The notes beneath the pieces were generated by a model, which saw only the letters and a list, made by a program, of their open reading frames with translations, was not told the origin of the DNA and did not search any database. Shown piece by piece: positions 18,654 through 26,678 of a DNA stretch of 64,000 nt. Each line of letters begins with the position of its first letter. Position 1 is the stretch's first letter. Source of the stretch: Chthoniobacterales bacterium (GTDB lineage: Bacteria > Verrucomicrobiota > Verrucomicrobiia > Chthoniobacterales > UBA10450); contig DATENU010000024.1 in assembly GCA_035274845.1 (NCBI GenBank), positions 248,001 through 312,000 on the forward strand. Reading direction: 5' to 3'. The position numbers and the translations under genes are program-made.

Positions 18654-19474
18654 GCGACTTCGGCCTGCACTGGGATTTCGTTCTCTGCGGCGCGCTCCAG
18701 AAGGTGGACGACGGCCGCGAGCTCAAGGGCATCCAGCATAGGCAAAATCTCAGCGTGGCGAAAAAGCCAGCGTGCGCCGTGAGGTTGGCCCGAGGTAAAG
18801 TGAAGACGGAGAAGCAGCGCGCGAGCCAGCCGCGCGAAGGTCCGACAGGCGGGGAGCAGCCCTGGCGGCAAGTTTCCACAGACTTCCTCTCCGGCGAGCA
18901 GCACCGAATGGGCGTTGGGCCCAGGTGGCTCGGCGACAACGGCAAACCCACGCGTTGCGAAGGAGCGCCCAACCGGCCCACTGGAACCGTCCGCTAAAGG
19001 CAGGCCATCTGCCGGAAAGCGACGGAGGTTGCTCGTCAGGCGCAACCGCGGGACCGGCAGCCCGGCCTCGGTAGCTAGTCTGAGCCAGCCCGTTGGAGTA
19101 CGATTCGGGGCGAAACCACGGGTTGTGACCGGATTGATGACAGGACAGGGAAATCCTTCTAACCAACTCTGGAGCAGCGCCGACATCTCCGCCCCTGCAT
19201 AATCCCGGTCAGCGTTTCCAAATTGCGTGAGGTTGAGGAAAGATAACCGATGCAAGACGACACCTACCTCTGTGTTGTCGATCAGTGTGCCGTCATGCAA
19301 CTGTACTCGGGAGCGGACGCCGTCCGTATCCAGACGGTGCACCCACCGCGGAGCGAGGACCAGTTCCTCCGCGGCGACGAGCCGGCATGCGCCACTTCCG
19401 TGACGGCGGGAGAGGACCGCTGCCACCGCCGCCGCCGACATGTCCGTGCGATGGGCCAGGATGAGAAACTTCAT
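18650..19474 (-). CDS. Degenerate ATP-grasp-like partner protein
   Basis: 274 residues. The N-terminal half resembles the pre-ATP-grasp domain of MvdD-like ligases: 'MKFLILAHRTDMSAAAV', 'NTEVGVVLHRLS' near 70, 'FPCPVINPVTTRGFAPN' near 110, 'AGLPVPRLRLTSN' near 138. The C-terminal part still aligns by pattern ('SVLLAGEEVCGNLPP' near 193, 'CRTFARLARALLLRLHF'), but where the active enzyme has Phe-Glu-Val-Asn-Pro this protein reads 'LFRHAEILP', so the metal-binding Glu and Asn are missing, and much of the ATP-binding sheet is shortened. I read it as a catalytically dead subunit that may bind substrate or pair with the intact ligase. It lies 21 bases after the protease gene and overlaps the ligase start. 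Confidence 0.65.
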   Translation of the reverse strand: MKFLILAHRTDMSAAAVAAVLSRRHGSGACRLVAAEELVLAPRWVHRLDTDGVRSRVQLHDGTLIDNTEVGVVLHRLSFLNLTQFGNADRDYAGAEMSALLQSWLEGFPCPVINPVTTRGFAPNRTPTGWLRLATEAGLPVPRLRLTSNLRRFPADGLPLADGSSGPVGRSFATRGFAVVAEPPGPNAHSVLLAGEEVCGNLPPGLLPACRTFARLARALLLRLHFTSGQPHGARWLFRHAEILPMLDALELAAVVHLLERAAENEIPVQAEVA

Positions 19475-19495
19475 CTTGAGCGCCTCGCCAGCAAC

Positions 19496-21472
19496 TTAGC
19501 GCTCCAAGACCTTTGTATCGTAAGAACGTTTGGCCTGCGCGGATCCCGCTTCCATCTCTTGCTGGGCCCGCGCAAGATCCTGCTCGTTGAGCAGAGCGCC
19601 TTGGGTAAGGTCTGGCCGCAACTCGCGCCCAATGAATGGCTGAGCCGTCGCGGCTTGTCCCCCTGTTCCCAGGGCAGCCTCGATCGCTTGGATACGCGTG
19701 AGCAGATTCGTCAGAACGGCCTCGTTGCCTCCGCTCAGGCTGCCAAGTTCGCCCAACTTTCCACCTTCCCCTTGCTTATCGAATCCTTTATCGAACGCCG
19801 CCGATTTGTCGGTTATTGGCTTTTCAAACTCCTTCACCGGCTTTTCGACGATGTCTTTCTCCTTGATTTCCTTGTGGTCCTTCTTCTCGAACTCTTTCCC
19901 CTCCTTATCCTTTATGATATCTTTGTGGGTATCTTTCTGATCCTTGATGATCTCCTTAATGTCTTTTTTCTCGAGCTCTTTCCCTTCCTTATCCTTGATG
20001 ATATCTTTGTGGGTGTCTTTCTGATCCTTGGTGATCTCCTTGATGACCTTGCACTTGACCCGGAGAGTTGCGGTGATGATAGGACCCGGCGCACCAATCG
20101 CACTGACGGCTACACAGGTATCCTGCCCGGAATACGATTTTGAGTTAGGGGTGGATGTGTTGCTGAAGTTGGTATTGTTCGCCGTCCCCGGGTAAGGATC
20201 GCCGGCGTCACCGCGGTTGACGTTGTGTTCAAGATCTTTTTTCGCGTCGGCCTGGATGAGCGCCACCTTGTAATGATTTTCATCGGTATTGCCGCCCTGG
20301 GAATCGTCGATGTGCCATATGAGGAGACCCCCGCCAGGCAGTGAGGCATCGAATCCGGTCCTCTCGCGATTCTCCACGAGGAAGTATTCGCTGCCGGAAG
20401 CTCCGTCCTTCCAGAGCCGGAAGACTTGATGGGAGGTCTTCACATCCTCGATGTTTTTTGCACCATTAGCCATCACGTTCATGACCGATGCCCAGCCTTG
20501 GTTGGCTTTGCACCACGCCGAGGGATGCACGGGCGTGTCTCCACCCCCGCCCCAGCTTCCGCCCGCCATAAGGCAGAAGTTGCCGATGCCTTCGGAAGTG
20601 TTGTCGGTATCGTAGAGATCAGGAAAGCCGAAGAGAAGGTGCCCTAGCTCATGGCAGCACACCCCTATCTTGCAATCTTCGGGCACTGTAAGATAAGCGA
20701 ATATCTTCGTTCCATCGGCTGTCCTCGCTCCCCCGTCTAACACCCACTTATGGGACCATATGTCCCCCGGATTACCGGTGACCTCTCCGCCGGGGCCGGC
20801 GTGAACGACAATGAAGGCATCGACGAACCCATTCCCGTCGTTGTCGAAGGGCGCAAAATTTACCGTTGGATCAGCGGCGGCGACGGCGTCACGCGCCATC
20901 GTACGCGCATTGGGCAGCACACCGCCCAGCCCCGCGGCGCCGTGCGCGTAAGCCGCGATGGTTTGTGGCATCGTAAAAGGCCCGACGACCTGCCCTTGGA
21001 TATCGATTATGCCATGGGTCACATCCTTGTAGTACTCCCGAACGCTCTTGGTCGGCATGACTCCCTGAGAGAAAAAGAGATCGTTGAAGTGCGCTGCGGA
21101 GTGGCTCATTTGCTTGTCTGGAAAGTTGACCAAAACTACAATCACGCGCACGACGCCGGCGAGGGGGGCGCGCTCTGCCGCTCCGCTCCGGATCGCCCGC
21201 AGCGGCGTGCCGAGCGGATACTCGTCGGGAGGAACGATCATACCATCATTCAACCCCGGTGCCTGGGGCTCTGCCGCGCGCACCAATCCGCGAATGACGC
21301 TTCGTTCAGTCGCTCGGAGCGTTTTCAGCTCTGCCTTGATCTTGTCTTGAAGGTCCGGATGGGCCGCTACCATGCAGCGTCGCCCGTCATCCGTCTGGCG
21401 TGCCGCTGCGTAAGTCCTCGCGACCTGCGCCGCGAGGATCTTTGCTGCTATATGGATGTCCTCGTTTTTCAT
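19496..21472 (-). CDS. M6-type metalloprotease with tandem charged repeats and conserved-looking C-terminal tail
   Basis: 658 residues. The catalytic domain (about 90-470) carries the zincin motif 'CCHELGHLLFGFPDLYD' with His274, Glu275 and His278, plus 'VRVIVVLVNFPDKQM' and 'SVREYYKDVTHG', as in immune-inhibitor-A-like M6 peptidases. No signal peptide is visible, unusual for this mostly secreted family. From about residue 475 the chain becomes Lys/Asp/Glu/Thr-rich, with two 28-residue direct repeats at 479-506 and 507-534, then a linker and a tail with 'QPFIGRELRPDLTQGAL' near 617. As the first gene of an operon with an intact and a degenerate ATP-grasp protein, its tail is a plausible substrate or recognition element for them. 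Confidence 0.85.
   Translation of the reverse strand: MKNEDIHIAAKILAAQVARTYAAARQTDDGRRCMVAAHPDLQDKIKAELKTLRATERSVIRGLVRAAEPQAPGLNDGMIVPPDEYPLGTPLRAIRSGAAERAPLAGVVRVIVVLVNFPDKQMSHSAAHFNDLFFSQGVMPTKSVREYYKDVTHGIIDIQGQVVGPFTMPQTIAAYAHGAAGLGGVLPNARTMARDAVAAADPTVNFAPFDNDGNGFVDAFIVVHAGPGGEVTGNPGDIWSHKWVLDGGARTADGTKIFAYLTVPEDCKIGVCCHELGHLLFGFPDLYDTDNTSEGIGNFCLMAGGSWGGGGDTPVHPSAWCKANQGWASVMNVMANGAKNIEDVKTSHQVFRLWKDGASGSEYFLVENRERTGFDASLPGGGLLIWHIDDSQGGNTDENHYKVALIQADAKKDLEHNVNRGDAGDPYPGTANNTNFSNTSTPNSKSYSGQDTCVAVSAIGAPGPIITATLRVKCKVIKEITKDQKDTHKDIIKDKEGKELEKKDIKEIIKDQKDTHKDIIKDKEGKEFEKKDHKEIKEKDIVEKPVKEFEKPITDKSAAFDKGFDKQGEGGKLGELGSLSGGNEAVLTNLLTRIQAIEAALGTGGQAATAQPFIGRELRPDLTQGALLNEQDLARAQQEMEAGSAQAKRSYDTKVLER
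19871..20038 (-). repeat. Two 84-bp in-frame tandem repeats in the protease gene
   Basis: Units 19955-20038 and 19871-19954 each encode 28 residues beginning 'EI(T/I)KDQKDTHKDIIKDK' and ending 'KKD(I/H)K'. The two protein copies differ at three positions (T/I, L/F, I/H) and the DNA copies mostly by silent changes, so the repeat seems under selection at the protein level. Confidence 0.9.
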
Positions 21473-21724
21473 TTGATTTGTTTTGGGGAATGTCTTGGAG
21501 TTCGTTTTCCTGGGTTCGGAGGTTATCTGCCTGAATCAAAGAGGTTCATTCACTTCTACGGATGCGGCGGTTCGAAGTTCTTGCCGAAGCGCGAAATTCC
21601 GCGAAGACCAAATGAATTCCTCTTACGGAACCACTTACGATTCACTTTCCGATTCAAAAGAAACGCCAGGCCGGGCACGAGTCCGGCTGCAAATAGTTCG
21701 AGTCCCAAATTGCCCGAACTAACC

Positions 21725-22270
21725 ATGAAAAGAATCCTAATCGCATTCCTCTTTCTGTTGCCCCTGGTTCCGACGACGCAAGCCACCGAACAATCGGTCC
21801 TGGCGCGCGTGACAGTTTACTGGGCCAGCGGCGGAAAAGGATCCGATCGCTGGACGCGTCAGCATATTTGCTCGACCGGCACGCGGCTGCGCGCCGGGCA
21901 CTGCGCGGTCGATCCGCGCCGGATTCCGTACGGAAGCAAAGTCACGCTGCCGGATGGAACGTTGCTCGCGGTCGATACCGGCTCTGCTGTCCGCAGCCGC
22001 AAAGCGGCCCGGCTTTCCGGCCGCACGGCAATGGAACGCAACGCGATCGTGATCGATCGCTTTTTCGAGACCAAACAACAGGCGTTGAGCTGGGCGCATC
22101 GGAATCCGTATTTCATGTTTGTGCGGATCTCGCCGCCGAACATGCGAAGTGGCTCGTCGTTTGCCCAACCGCAAAAGACCACCCTGGCGGTGGAGCCGGT
22201 GGCCCAGGCGCCCGCACCCCGGCGCAGCCCGGAAGAGCGACCGAGGCGCCGGTCGAGTTGGATGCCTTAG
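21725..22270 (+). CDS. Secreted 3D-domain protein (MltA/RlpA-like fold)
   Basis: 181 residues from the ATG at 21725. A signal peptide ('ILIAFLFLLPLVPTTQA') is followed by a double-psi beta-barrel of the 3D type: 'VTVYWASGG' near 28, 'HCAVDPRRIPYGSKVTL' near 58, 'LAVDTGSAV' near 80 and 'NAIVIDRFFE' near 105, with the Asp residues that name the domain. Such domains occur in lytic transglycosylases and Rpf-like proteins that cut peptidoglycan. The C-terminal 45 residues are Pro/Arg-rich and disordered. The open frame continues upstream to 20750, but that part is antisense to the protease gene. Confidence 0.8.
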   Translation: MKRILIAFLFLLPLVPTTQATEQSVLARVTVYWASGGKGSDRWTRQHICSTGTRLRAGHCAVDPRRIPYGSKVTLPDGTLLAVDTGSAVRSRKAARLSGRTAMERNAIVIDRFFETKQQALSWAHRNPYFMFVRISPPNMRSGSSFAQPQKTTLAVEPVAQAPAPRRSPEERPRRRSSWMP

Positions 22271-22350
22271 CGAAGCACTCCAGCGCCGAGGCGCCTTCCC
22301 ATATTTTTGCTTCGCCGCGCGGAGCGGATGTGTGAACATTCGCGACTCGT

Positions 22351-24348
22351 ATGAAACGAATGTCGCTCGCTGCCGCCTTGGTCTTCCCTCCGCTCGCCGC
22401 TTTCGCCGCCGATCCGCCGGCCAAACCGCCGCTTACGCCGGCCGAGAATCTCGTTGTCGACGGGGTGCCGCCGATTCCCGGAGAACTGCCGGAACAAGTC
22501 GGGCGCTACACAGAATCGCGCGCGGCTTCGTTCCAGGACTGGCATCCGGCGCGCGCGGAAATGCTAATCTCGACCCGTTTCGCCGATACCAACCAGATCC
22601 ATCAGGTCACCCAACCGGGCGGCGCGCGGACGCAGCTGACATTTTTCCCCGATCGGGTCGAGAGCGCTTCCTTCGAGCCGGCCAAGGGCGACTATCTCAT
22701 TTTCCACAAGGGGACCGGCGGCGCCGAGTTCTTCCAAAATTACCGATACGATTTCGCGACGGGTAACGTCACGTTGCTGACCGACGGCAAATCGCGCAAC
22801 AGCAGTCCGACCTGGAGCAACAAAGGCGATCGAGTCGCCTACTCATCAACGCGCCGCAACGGCACGGATACCGACATTTATGTCCAGGCGCCGACCGATC
22901 CTAAGACCGACCACCTGGTCGCTGAAGTAAAAGGCGGGTGGGATGTTGCCGATTGGTCGCCGGACGACAAACAGCTGCTCGCGGTGGAATTTATTTCCGT
23001 CAACGAAAGCTACCTTTGGCTGGTCGATGCCCAAAGCGGCACGAAAAAGGAAGTCACCCCGCGGCCGCCGGAAGGCGCCGAGAAAGTTTCCTATTCTGCC
23101 GCGCGTTTTGCCAAGGATGGCAAAGGAATTTTTGTGACGACCGATCGAGAATCGGAATTCCAGCGCCTCGCTTACATCGATCTCGCGAGCGGCAAACACA
23201 GTTACCTGATCCCCGAGGCGAAGTTTGACGTCGACAACTGGGACTTGAGCCAGGATGGGAAACAGATCGCGTTCGCGTTCAATGAGAATGGGTTGAGCAC
23301 GCTTCACCTGATCGACGTGTCGATCGCCAACGGAACGGCCAAAGCCGGCGCGAAAAAGGAGCCAGCTTTCAATCCACCGCTGCCCGCCGCCGTCATCTCC
23401 GGCGTCCAGTTTCATCGCGATCCGAAACAGGCAATGCTCGCCTTTAGTGTCGCCGGGGCGCGGTCGCCTTCGGACGTTTACACGTGGTCGTTTGGCGGCG
23501 GGAAAAACACGACCGCCCGGTGGACGGCGAGCGAAACCGGCGGCATTCCCGCAAAGCAATTCGTAGAGCCGGAGCTGGTGAAGTGGAAAACGTTCGATGG
23601 AAAGGAGATCACGGGGTTTCTCTACAAGCCGGACGCGGCAAAGTTTCCGGGCAAACGCCCTGTCATCGTCAACATCCATGGCGGCCCGGAAGGACAATCG
23701 CGCCCGACCTACCTCGGGCGAAACAACTACCTCGTTAATGAGCTCGGCTGCGCCATCGTCTTCCCAAACGTGCGCGGCTCGGAGGGTTACGGGAAAACAT
23801 TTCTAAAACTCGACAACGGCCTTCTGCGCGAAGGTTCCTACAAGGACATTTCCGCGTTGCTCGACTGGCTGCCGTCGCGGTCCGAGCTGGACTCGGGCAA
23901 GGTGATGGTGACGGGCGGTTCCTACGGCGGGTTCATGACCCTGGCAGTGGCATCAAATTACGCCGATCGAATCCGCTGCGCCCTCGATGTGGTGGGGCCG
24001 TCGAACTTCGTGACCTTTCTCAAGAACACCGAAAGCTATCGCCGCGATCTTCGCCGGGCCGAATATGGCGACGAGCGTGACCCGAAAATGGCGGAATTCC
24101 TCGAGCGCATTGCGCCGTTGAACAATGCGCAGAAAATCACCAAGCCCCTGTTCGTCGTGCAGGGCGCGAACGATCCTCGAGTGCCGAAGACGGAAGCCGA
24201 ACAAATCGTGGCGACCTTGAAGAAGCAGAGCACGCCAGTCTGGTTTCTCATGGCCAAGGATGAGGGGCATGGCTTCGCCAAGAAGAAAAACGCCGACTTC
24301 CAGTTCTACAGCACAGTGCAATTCATCCGGGAATTTTTGCTGAAGTGA
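22351..24348 (+). CDS. S9 family prolyl oligopeptidase/dipeptidyl peptidase
   Basis: 665 residues with a signal peptide ('LAAALVFPPLAAFA'). About 50-380 is a WD40/TolB-like propeller ('SRNSSPTWSNKGDRVAY', 'VADWSPDDKQLL'). The alpha/beta hydrolase domain follows, with the oxyanion-forming 'VNIHGGPEGQSRP' near 435, nucleophile Ser524 in 'GGSYGGFM', Asp608 in 'GANDPRVP' and His640 in 'DEGHGFAKK'. All three triad residues are in place. It probably degrades short peptides in the periplasm. Downstream spacing and different products give no operon evidence. Confidence 0.93.
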   Translation: MKRMSLAAALVFPPLAAFAADPPAKPPLTPAENLVVDGVPPIPGELPEQVGRYTESRAASFQDWHPARAEMLISTRFADTNQIHQVTQPGGARTQLTFFPDRVESASFEPAKGDYLIFHKGTGGAEFFQNYRYDFATGNVTLLTDGKSRNSSPTWSNKGDRVAYSSTRRNGTDTDIYVQAPTDPKTDHLVAEVKGGWDVADWSPDDKQLLAVEFISVNESYLWLVDAQSGTKKEVTPRPPEGAEKVSYSAARFAKDGKGIFVTTDRESEFQRLAYIDLASGKHSYLIPEAKFDVDNWDLSQDGKQIAFAFNENGLSTLHLIDVSIANGTAKAGAKKEPAFNPPLPAAVISGVQFHRDPKQAMLAFSVAGARSPSDVYTWSFGGGKNTTARWTASETGGIPAKQFVEPELVKWKTFDGKEITGFLYKPDAAKFPGKRPVIVNIHGGPEGQSRPTYLGRNNYLVNELGCAIVFPNVRGSEGYGKTFLKLDNGLLREGSYKDISALLDWLPSRSELDSGKVMVTGGSYGGFMTLAVASNYADRIRCALDVVGPSNFVTFLKNTESYRRDLRRAEYGDERDPKMAEFLERIAPLNNAQKITKPLFVVQGANDPRVPKTEAEQIVATLKKQSTPVWFLMAKDEGHGFAKKKNADFQFYSTVQFIREFLLK

Positions 24349-24469
24349 CAAACGCGTTTTGAAAGCGCCGGTCAAACTGGGCAAGGCGGTTCTGGTAATT
24401 CAACGGCGGGAAGACACCGCCGCTCCTTGACGCGGCATCTGATTCGGTAACGACTTACGATTCAAGGTC

Positions 24470-24928
24470 GTGAAGCTGTTCCTCGCTATGGTTGCGGTCG
24501 TTTTCGCTGTCGCGACTAACGGACGCGCCCAGGATTTAATCCTCCCGAATCCCAAGCTAACGCCTGGCAGAGTCGCCCGCGCGGACAAGGAGCGAACCGG
24601 GGTGACCCCCGAGATGGAGCGCAAAGTCTTCGCGCGCTACCGCCTTCCCTGGTCCCGCCGGGCAGAATTCAAGATCGACCATCTCGTTCCGCTGGAACTG
24701 GGCGGAGCGGACACCATCGACAATCTTTGGCCGCAAAGTGTGCGCGCCAGACCGTATGGCGCGGATCGAAAAGAACTGCTGACAGAGGTTCTTCTCGCGC
24801 AGATCGCGAAACGGCAAATCACGCTCGCTCAGGCCCAGGAGGAAATTCGGCGGGATTGGATCGATGCCTTCATCGACCACGTCGGAATGGTTTACCTGAA
24901 GTCGGGTTTGATTCCCGCTACAGATTAG
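24470..24928 (+). CDS. Secreted HNH endonuclease-like protein
   Basis: 152 residues, GTG start with AAGG five bases before it, and a signal peptide ('FLAMVAVVFAVATNGRAQ'). The core 'KIDHLVPLELGGADTIDNLWPQ' near residue 65 has the Asp-His...Gly-Gly...Asn-Leu-Trp-Pro pattern of HNH nucleases, here in an extracytoplasmic protein. Short exported HNH-like proteins are common in soil bacteria; nutrient scavenging from DNA or an effector role are both possible. The stop codon overlaps the stop of the convergent gene. Confidence 0.7.
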   Translation: MKLFLAMVAVVFAVATNGRAQDLILPNPKLTPGRVARADKERTGVTPEMERKVFARYRLPWSRRAEFKIDHLVPLELGGADTIDNLWPQSVRARPYGADRKELLTEVLLAQIAKRQITLAQAQEEIRRDWIDAFIDHVGMVYLKSGLIPATD

Positions 24929-25482
24929 GAAGAGAATTTTCCGTAGACCGCGACGAGCGGGTACTTGCAACGATTGCTCGTCCAGTAATCGCTCACGAAA
25001 CCGGTCTTGGTGCGAATAACCACATGGCCGGCCGCACCGTGGCCAAAAACAAGGACAGCCCCGATTGGCGCCGCGTACTGATCGTGAATCGGCAGTTTCT
25101 TGAATCCGTAGTTTTGCACCAACTCGTCGCCAGCCTGCGTGGCGTAATTCGTCTTCGGATAGGAATTGATCACACCAGCGTCAAAGAGCGCCTGTTTGAC
25201 GTATTGCCAGCAACGCGATTTGGAGCGGGCGTTGGCTCTTTCCTGGGCGATCGTTGCGGCGCGGCGCAGCCGGGGATCAAGGCGTGAATCGACGGCCGCG
25301 TCGGGATGAACTACGGGCACATTCCAGTAGTGCCGCATGATCCGCGCGGAGGTTGGGGTGCCGTCGAAATTCCGATAATAGAAGTGAGATCTCGAGGGCG
25401 CCAGGCCCGCGGATTGCACTTCCATTGTGGTACTTATCAACGCGCAGCCAGTCAGACAAACAAACAAGAGAAAACGTTGCAC
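24925..25482 (-). CDS. Exported NlpC/P60-like (cysteine peptidase-type) protein, paralogue 1
   Basis: 185 residues from the GTG at 25482, chosen because it starts the signal peptide ('VQRFLLFVCLTGCALIS') and has GAGG just upstream. The longer open frame begins at 25593. The core has 'KSRCWQYVKQALFDAG' near residue 100 with the candidate nucleophile Cys, 'GDELVQNYGFKKLPI' near 128, and 'GHGAAGHVVIRT' near 158 with the candidate His, the usual Cys/His order of NlpC/P60 and CHAP hydrolases. A paralogue of nearly the same length lies at 26679-27233, and the two bracket the GST-like gene. Cell wall hydrolysis is likely but inferred. Confidence 0.7.
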   Translation of the reverse strand: MQRFLLFVCLTGCALISTTMEVQSAGLAPSRSHFYYRNFDGTPTSARIMRHYWNVPVVHPDAAVDSRLDPRLRRAATIAQERANARSKSRCWQYVKQALFDAGVINSYPKTNYATQAGDELVQNYGFKKLPIHDQYAAPIGAVLVFGHGAAGHVVIRTKTGFVSDYWTSNRCKYPLVAVYGKFSS

Positions 25483-25490
25483 GCGTCCTC

Positions 25491-25519
25491 TGTATGCAAA
25501 CGGCGTACCACTCTGACAA
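25491..25519 (-). promoter_or_regulatory. Candidate sigma-70 promoter of NlpC/P60-like paralogue 1
   Basis: On the minus strand TTGTCA, 17 bases, CATACA, ending eight bases before the GTG start. The predicted transcript would begin about at the start codon, i.e. nearly leaderless. The paralogue at 27233 has a similar TTGCGA-17-CATAGG arrangement at the same distance. Confidence 0.4.
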
Positions 25520-25646
25520 GCCTTTTTTCGACCGATTAATAAACTTTTTTCGGGGCTACGGTTTTTCGACGTTTTCTGTCTGAATTGCCACAAAAATGAT
25601 CAAAAACTGTAGCTTTGGCGCGCAGCTCTCCGCTTCCCGCGCTTGC

Positions 25647-25666
25647 ACCGGTTCTTCAAAACCGGT
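25647..25666. repeat. Small hairpin just upstream of the hydroquinone reductase gene
   Basis: ACCGGTT (25647-25653) and AACCGGT (25660-25666), a 7-bp stem with a 6-nt loop, ending ten bases before the ATG. It could affect translation or bind a regulator; it has no T tract. Confidence 0.4.
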
Positions 25667-25676
25667 TCGATAAATC

Positions 25677-26603
25677 ATGGTCCAATTTCCTGACGAACAA
25701 ACCAAAAGCGGTTCCTTCAAACGCCAGGAAGACGCATTCCGCGATTGGGTGAAACGCGATGGCTCGACCGCGTGGAAACCGGAACGCGACCGTTACCACC
25801 TTTACGTCTCGTTCGCCTGCCCCTGGGCTCATCGGACGATCATCCTGCGCAAACTCAAAGGACTGGAAGAGACAATCGGAATGACCGTTGTCGATCCGGT
25901 CAGGGACGAGCGCGGCTGGGCCTTTCGAGAAGGGCCCGGGCATTCGGAGGATTCGGTGAACGGTTTCAAATTCCTGAGCGAGGCTTACCAGGCGACCGAT
26001 CCGGGCTACGGAGGACGCGTCACGGTTCCAGTTTTGTGGGACAAACAAACGAAACGAATTGTCAGCAATTCGGACGATGATCTGCTGCGGATGCTGAACA
26101 GCGAATTCAGCGATTTCGCGACGAACGCTTACGACTTCTACCCGCCCGATCTTCGGGCTGAAATTGAGGCGCTCAACAAGACGATTTACGAGCGGGTGAA
26201 CAACGGCGTTTACCTGGCCGGGTTCGCGACCCGCCAGAAACCTTACGAACGCGCCGCGCAAAGATTATTCGAGACGCTCGACCAGCTCGAGGCGCGGCTC
26301 GGCACGGGCCGCTACTTGTTAGGCCAGCGCATGACCGAAGCGGACTGGCGATTGTTTCCGACACTCATTCGCTTTGATGCGGTTTATCATGGGCATTTCA
26401 AGTGCAACCTCCGCCGGATTGTCGATTACCCAAATCTCTGGCCGTACCTGCGCGACCTCTACCAGCACGACGGCGTCGCCCAGACGGTCAACTTCGACCA
26501 TATCAAGCGCCATTATTACATGACCCACGAGCAGATTAATCCAACGCGCATTGTGCCGATCGGGCCCGCGCTGGACCTCACGGCGCCGCACGGGCGGGGG
26601 TGA
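25677..26603 (+). CDS. yqjG: Glutathionyl-hydroquinone reductase (Xi-class GST)
   Basis: 308 residues. Reduces glutathionyl-hydroquinones to hydroquinones using glutathione. The catalytic cysteine is in 'SFACPWAHRT' near residue 47, the hallmark of YqjG/PcpF/ECM4 proteins. 'VPVLWDKQTKRIVSNSD' near 118 fits the glutathione-binding loop, and the C-terminal helical domain has 'YLLGQRMTEADWRLFPTLIRFD' near 215 and 'VDYPNLWPYLRDLYQ'. Length is typical. Cytoplasmic. It is flanked by paralogous exported hydrolases on the other strand, with no operon partner. Confidence 0.93.
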   Translation: MVQFPDEQTKSGSFKRQEDAFRDWVKRDGSTAWKPERDRYHLYVSFACPWAHRTIILRKLKGLEETIGMTVVDPVRDERGWAFREGPGHSEDSVNGFKFLSEAYQATDPGYGGRVTVPVLWDKQTKRIVSNSDDDLLRMLNSEFSDFATNAYDFYPPDLRAEIEALNKTIYERVNNGVYLAGFATRQKPYERAAQRLFETLDQLEARLGTGRYLLGQRMTEADWRLFPTLIRFDAVYHGHFKCNLRRIVDYPNLWPYLRDLYQHDGVAQTVNFDHIKRHYYMTHEQINPTRIVPIGPALDLTAPHGRG

Positions 26604-26630
26604 GCGCAGCCGCACCGTCCCCGTACACAA

Positions 26631-26658
26631 GAAGGGACGGCACAGCGGCCGTCCCTCC
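26631..26658. repeat. REP-like palindrome, family 1, diverged copy
   Basis: GAAGGGACGGCACAGCGGCC..., with ends GGGACGGC/GCCGTCCC that match the copies at 321-347 and 49718-49744. It sits in the convergent gap between the hydroquinone reductase and NlpC/P60-like genes. Confidence 0.65.
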
Positions 26659-26678
26659 AAATTTGATGTCCGTTCCGC

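Noticed and set aside
21556-21786. Minus-strand frame ending in a hydrophobic then Arg-rich stretch, like a sorting signal
   Set aside because: No upstream protein belongs to it, and it overlaps the start of the 3D-domain gene; likely chance.
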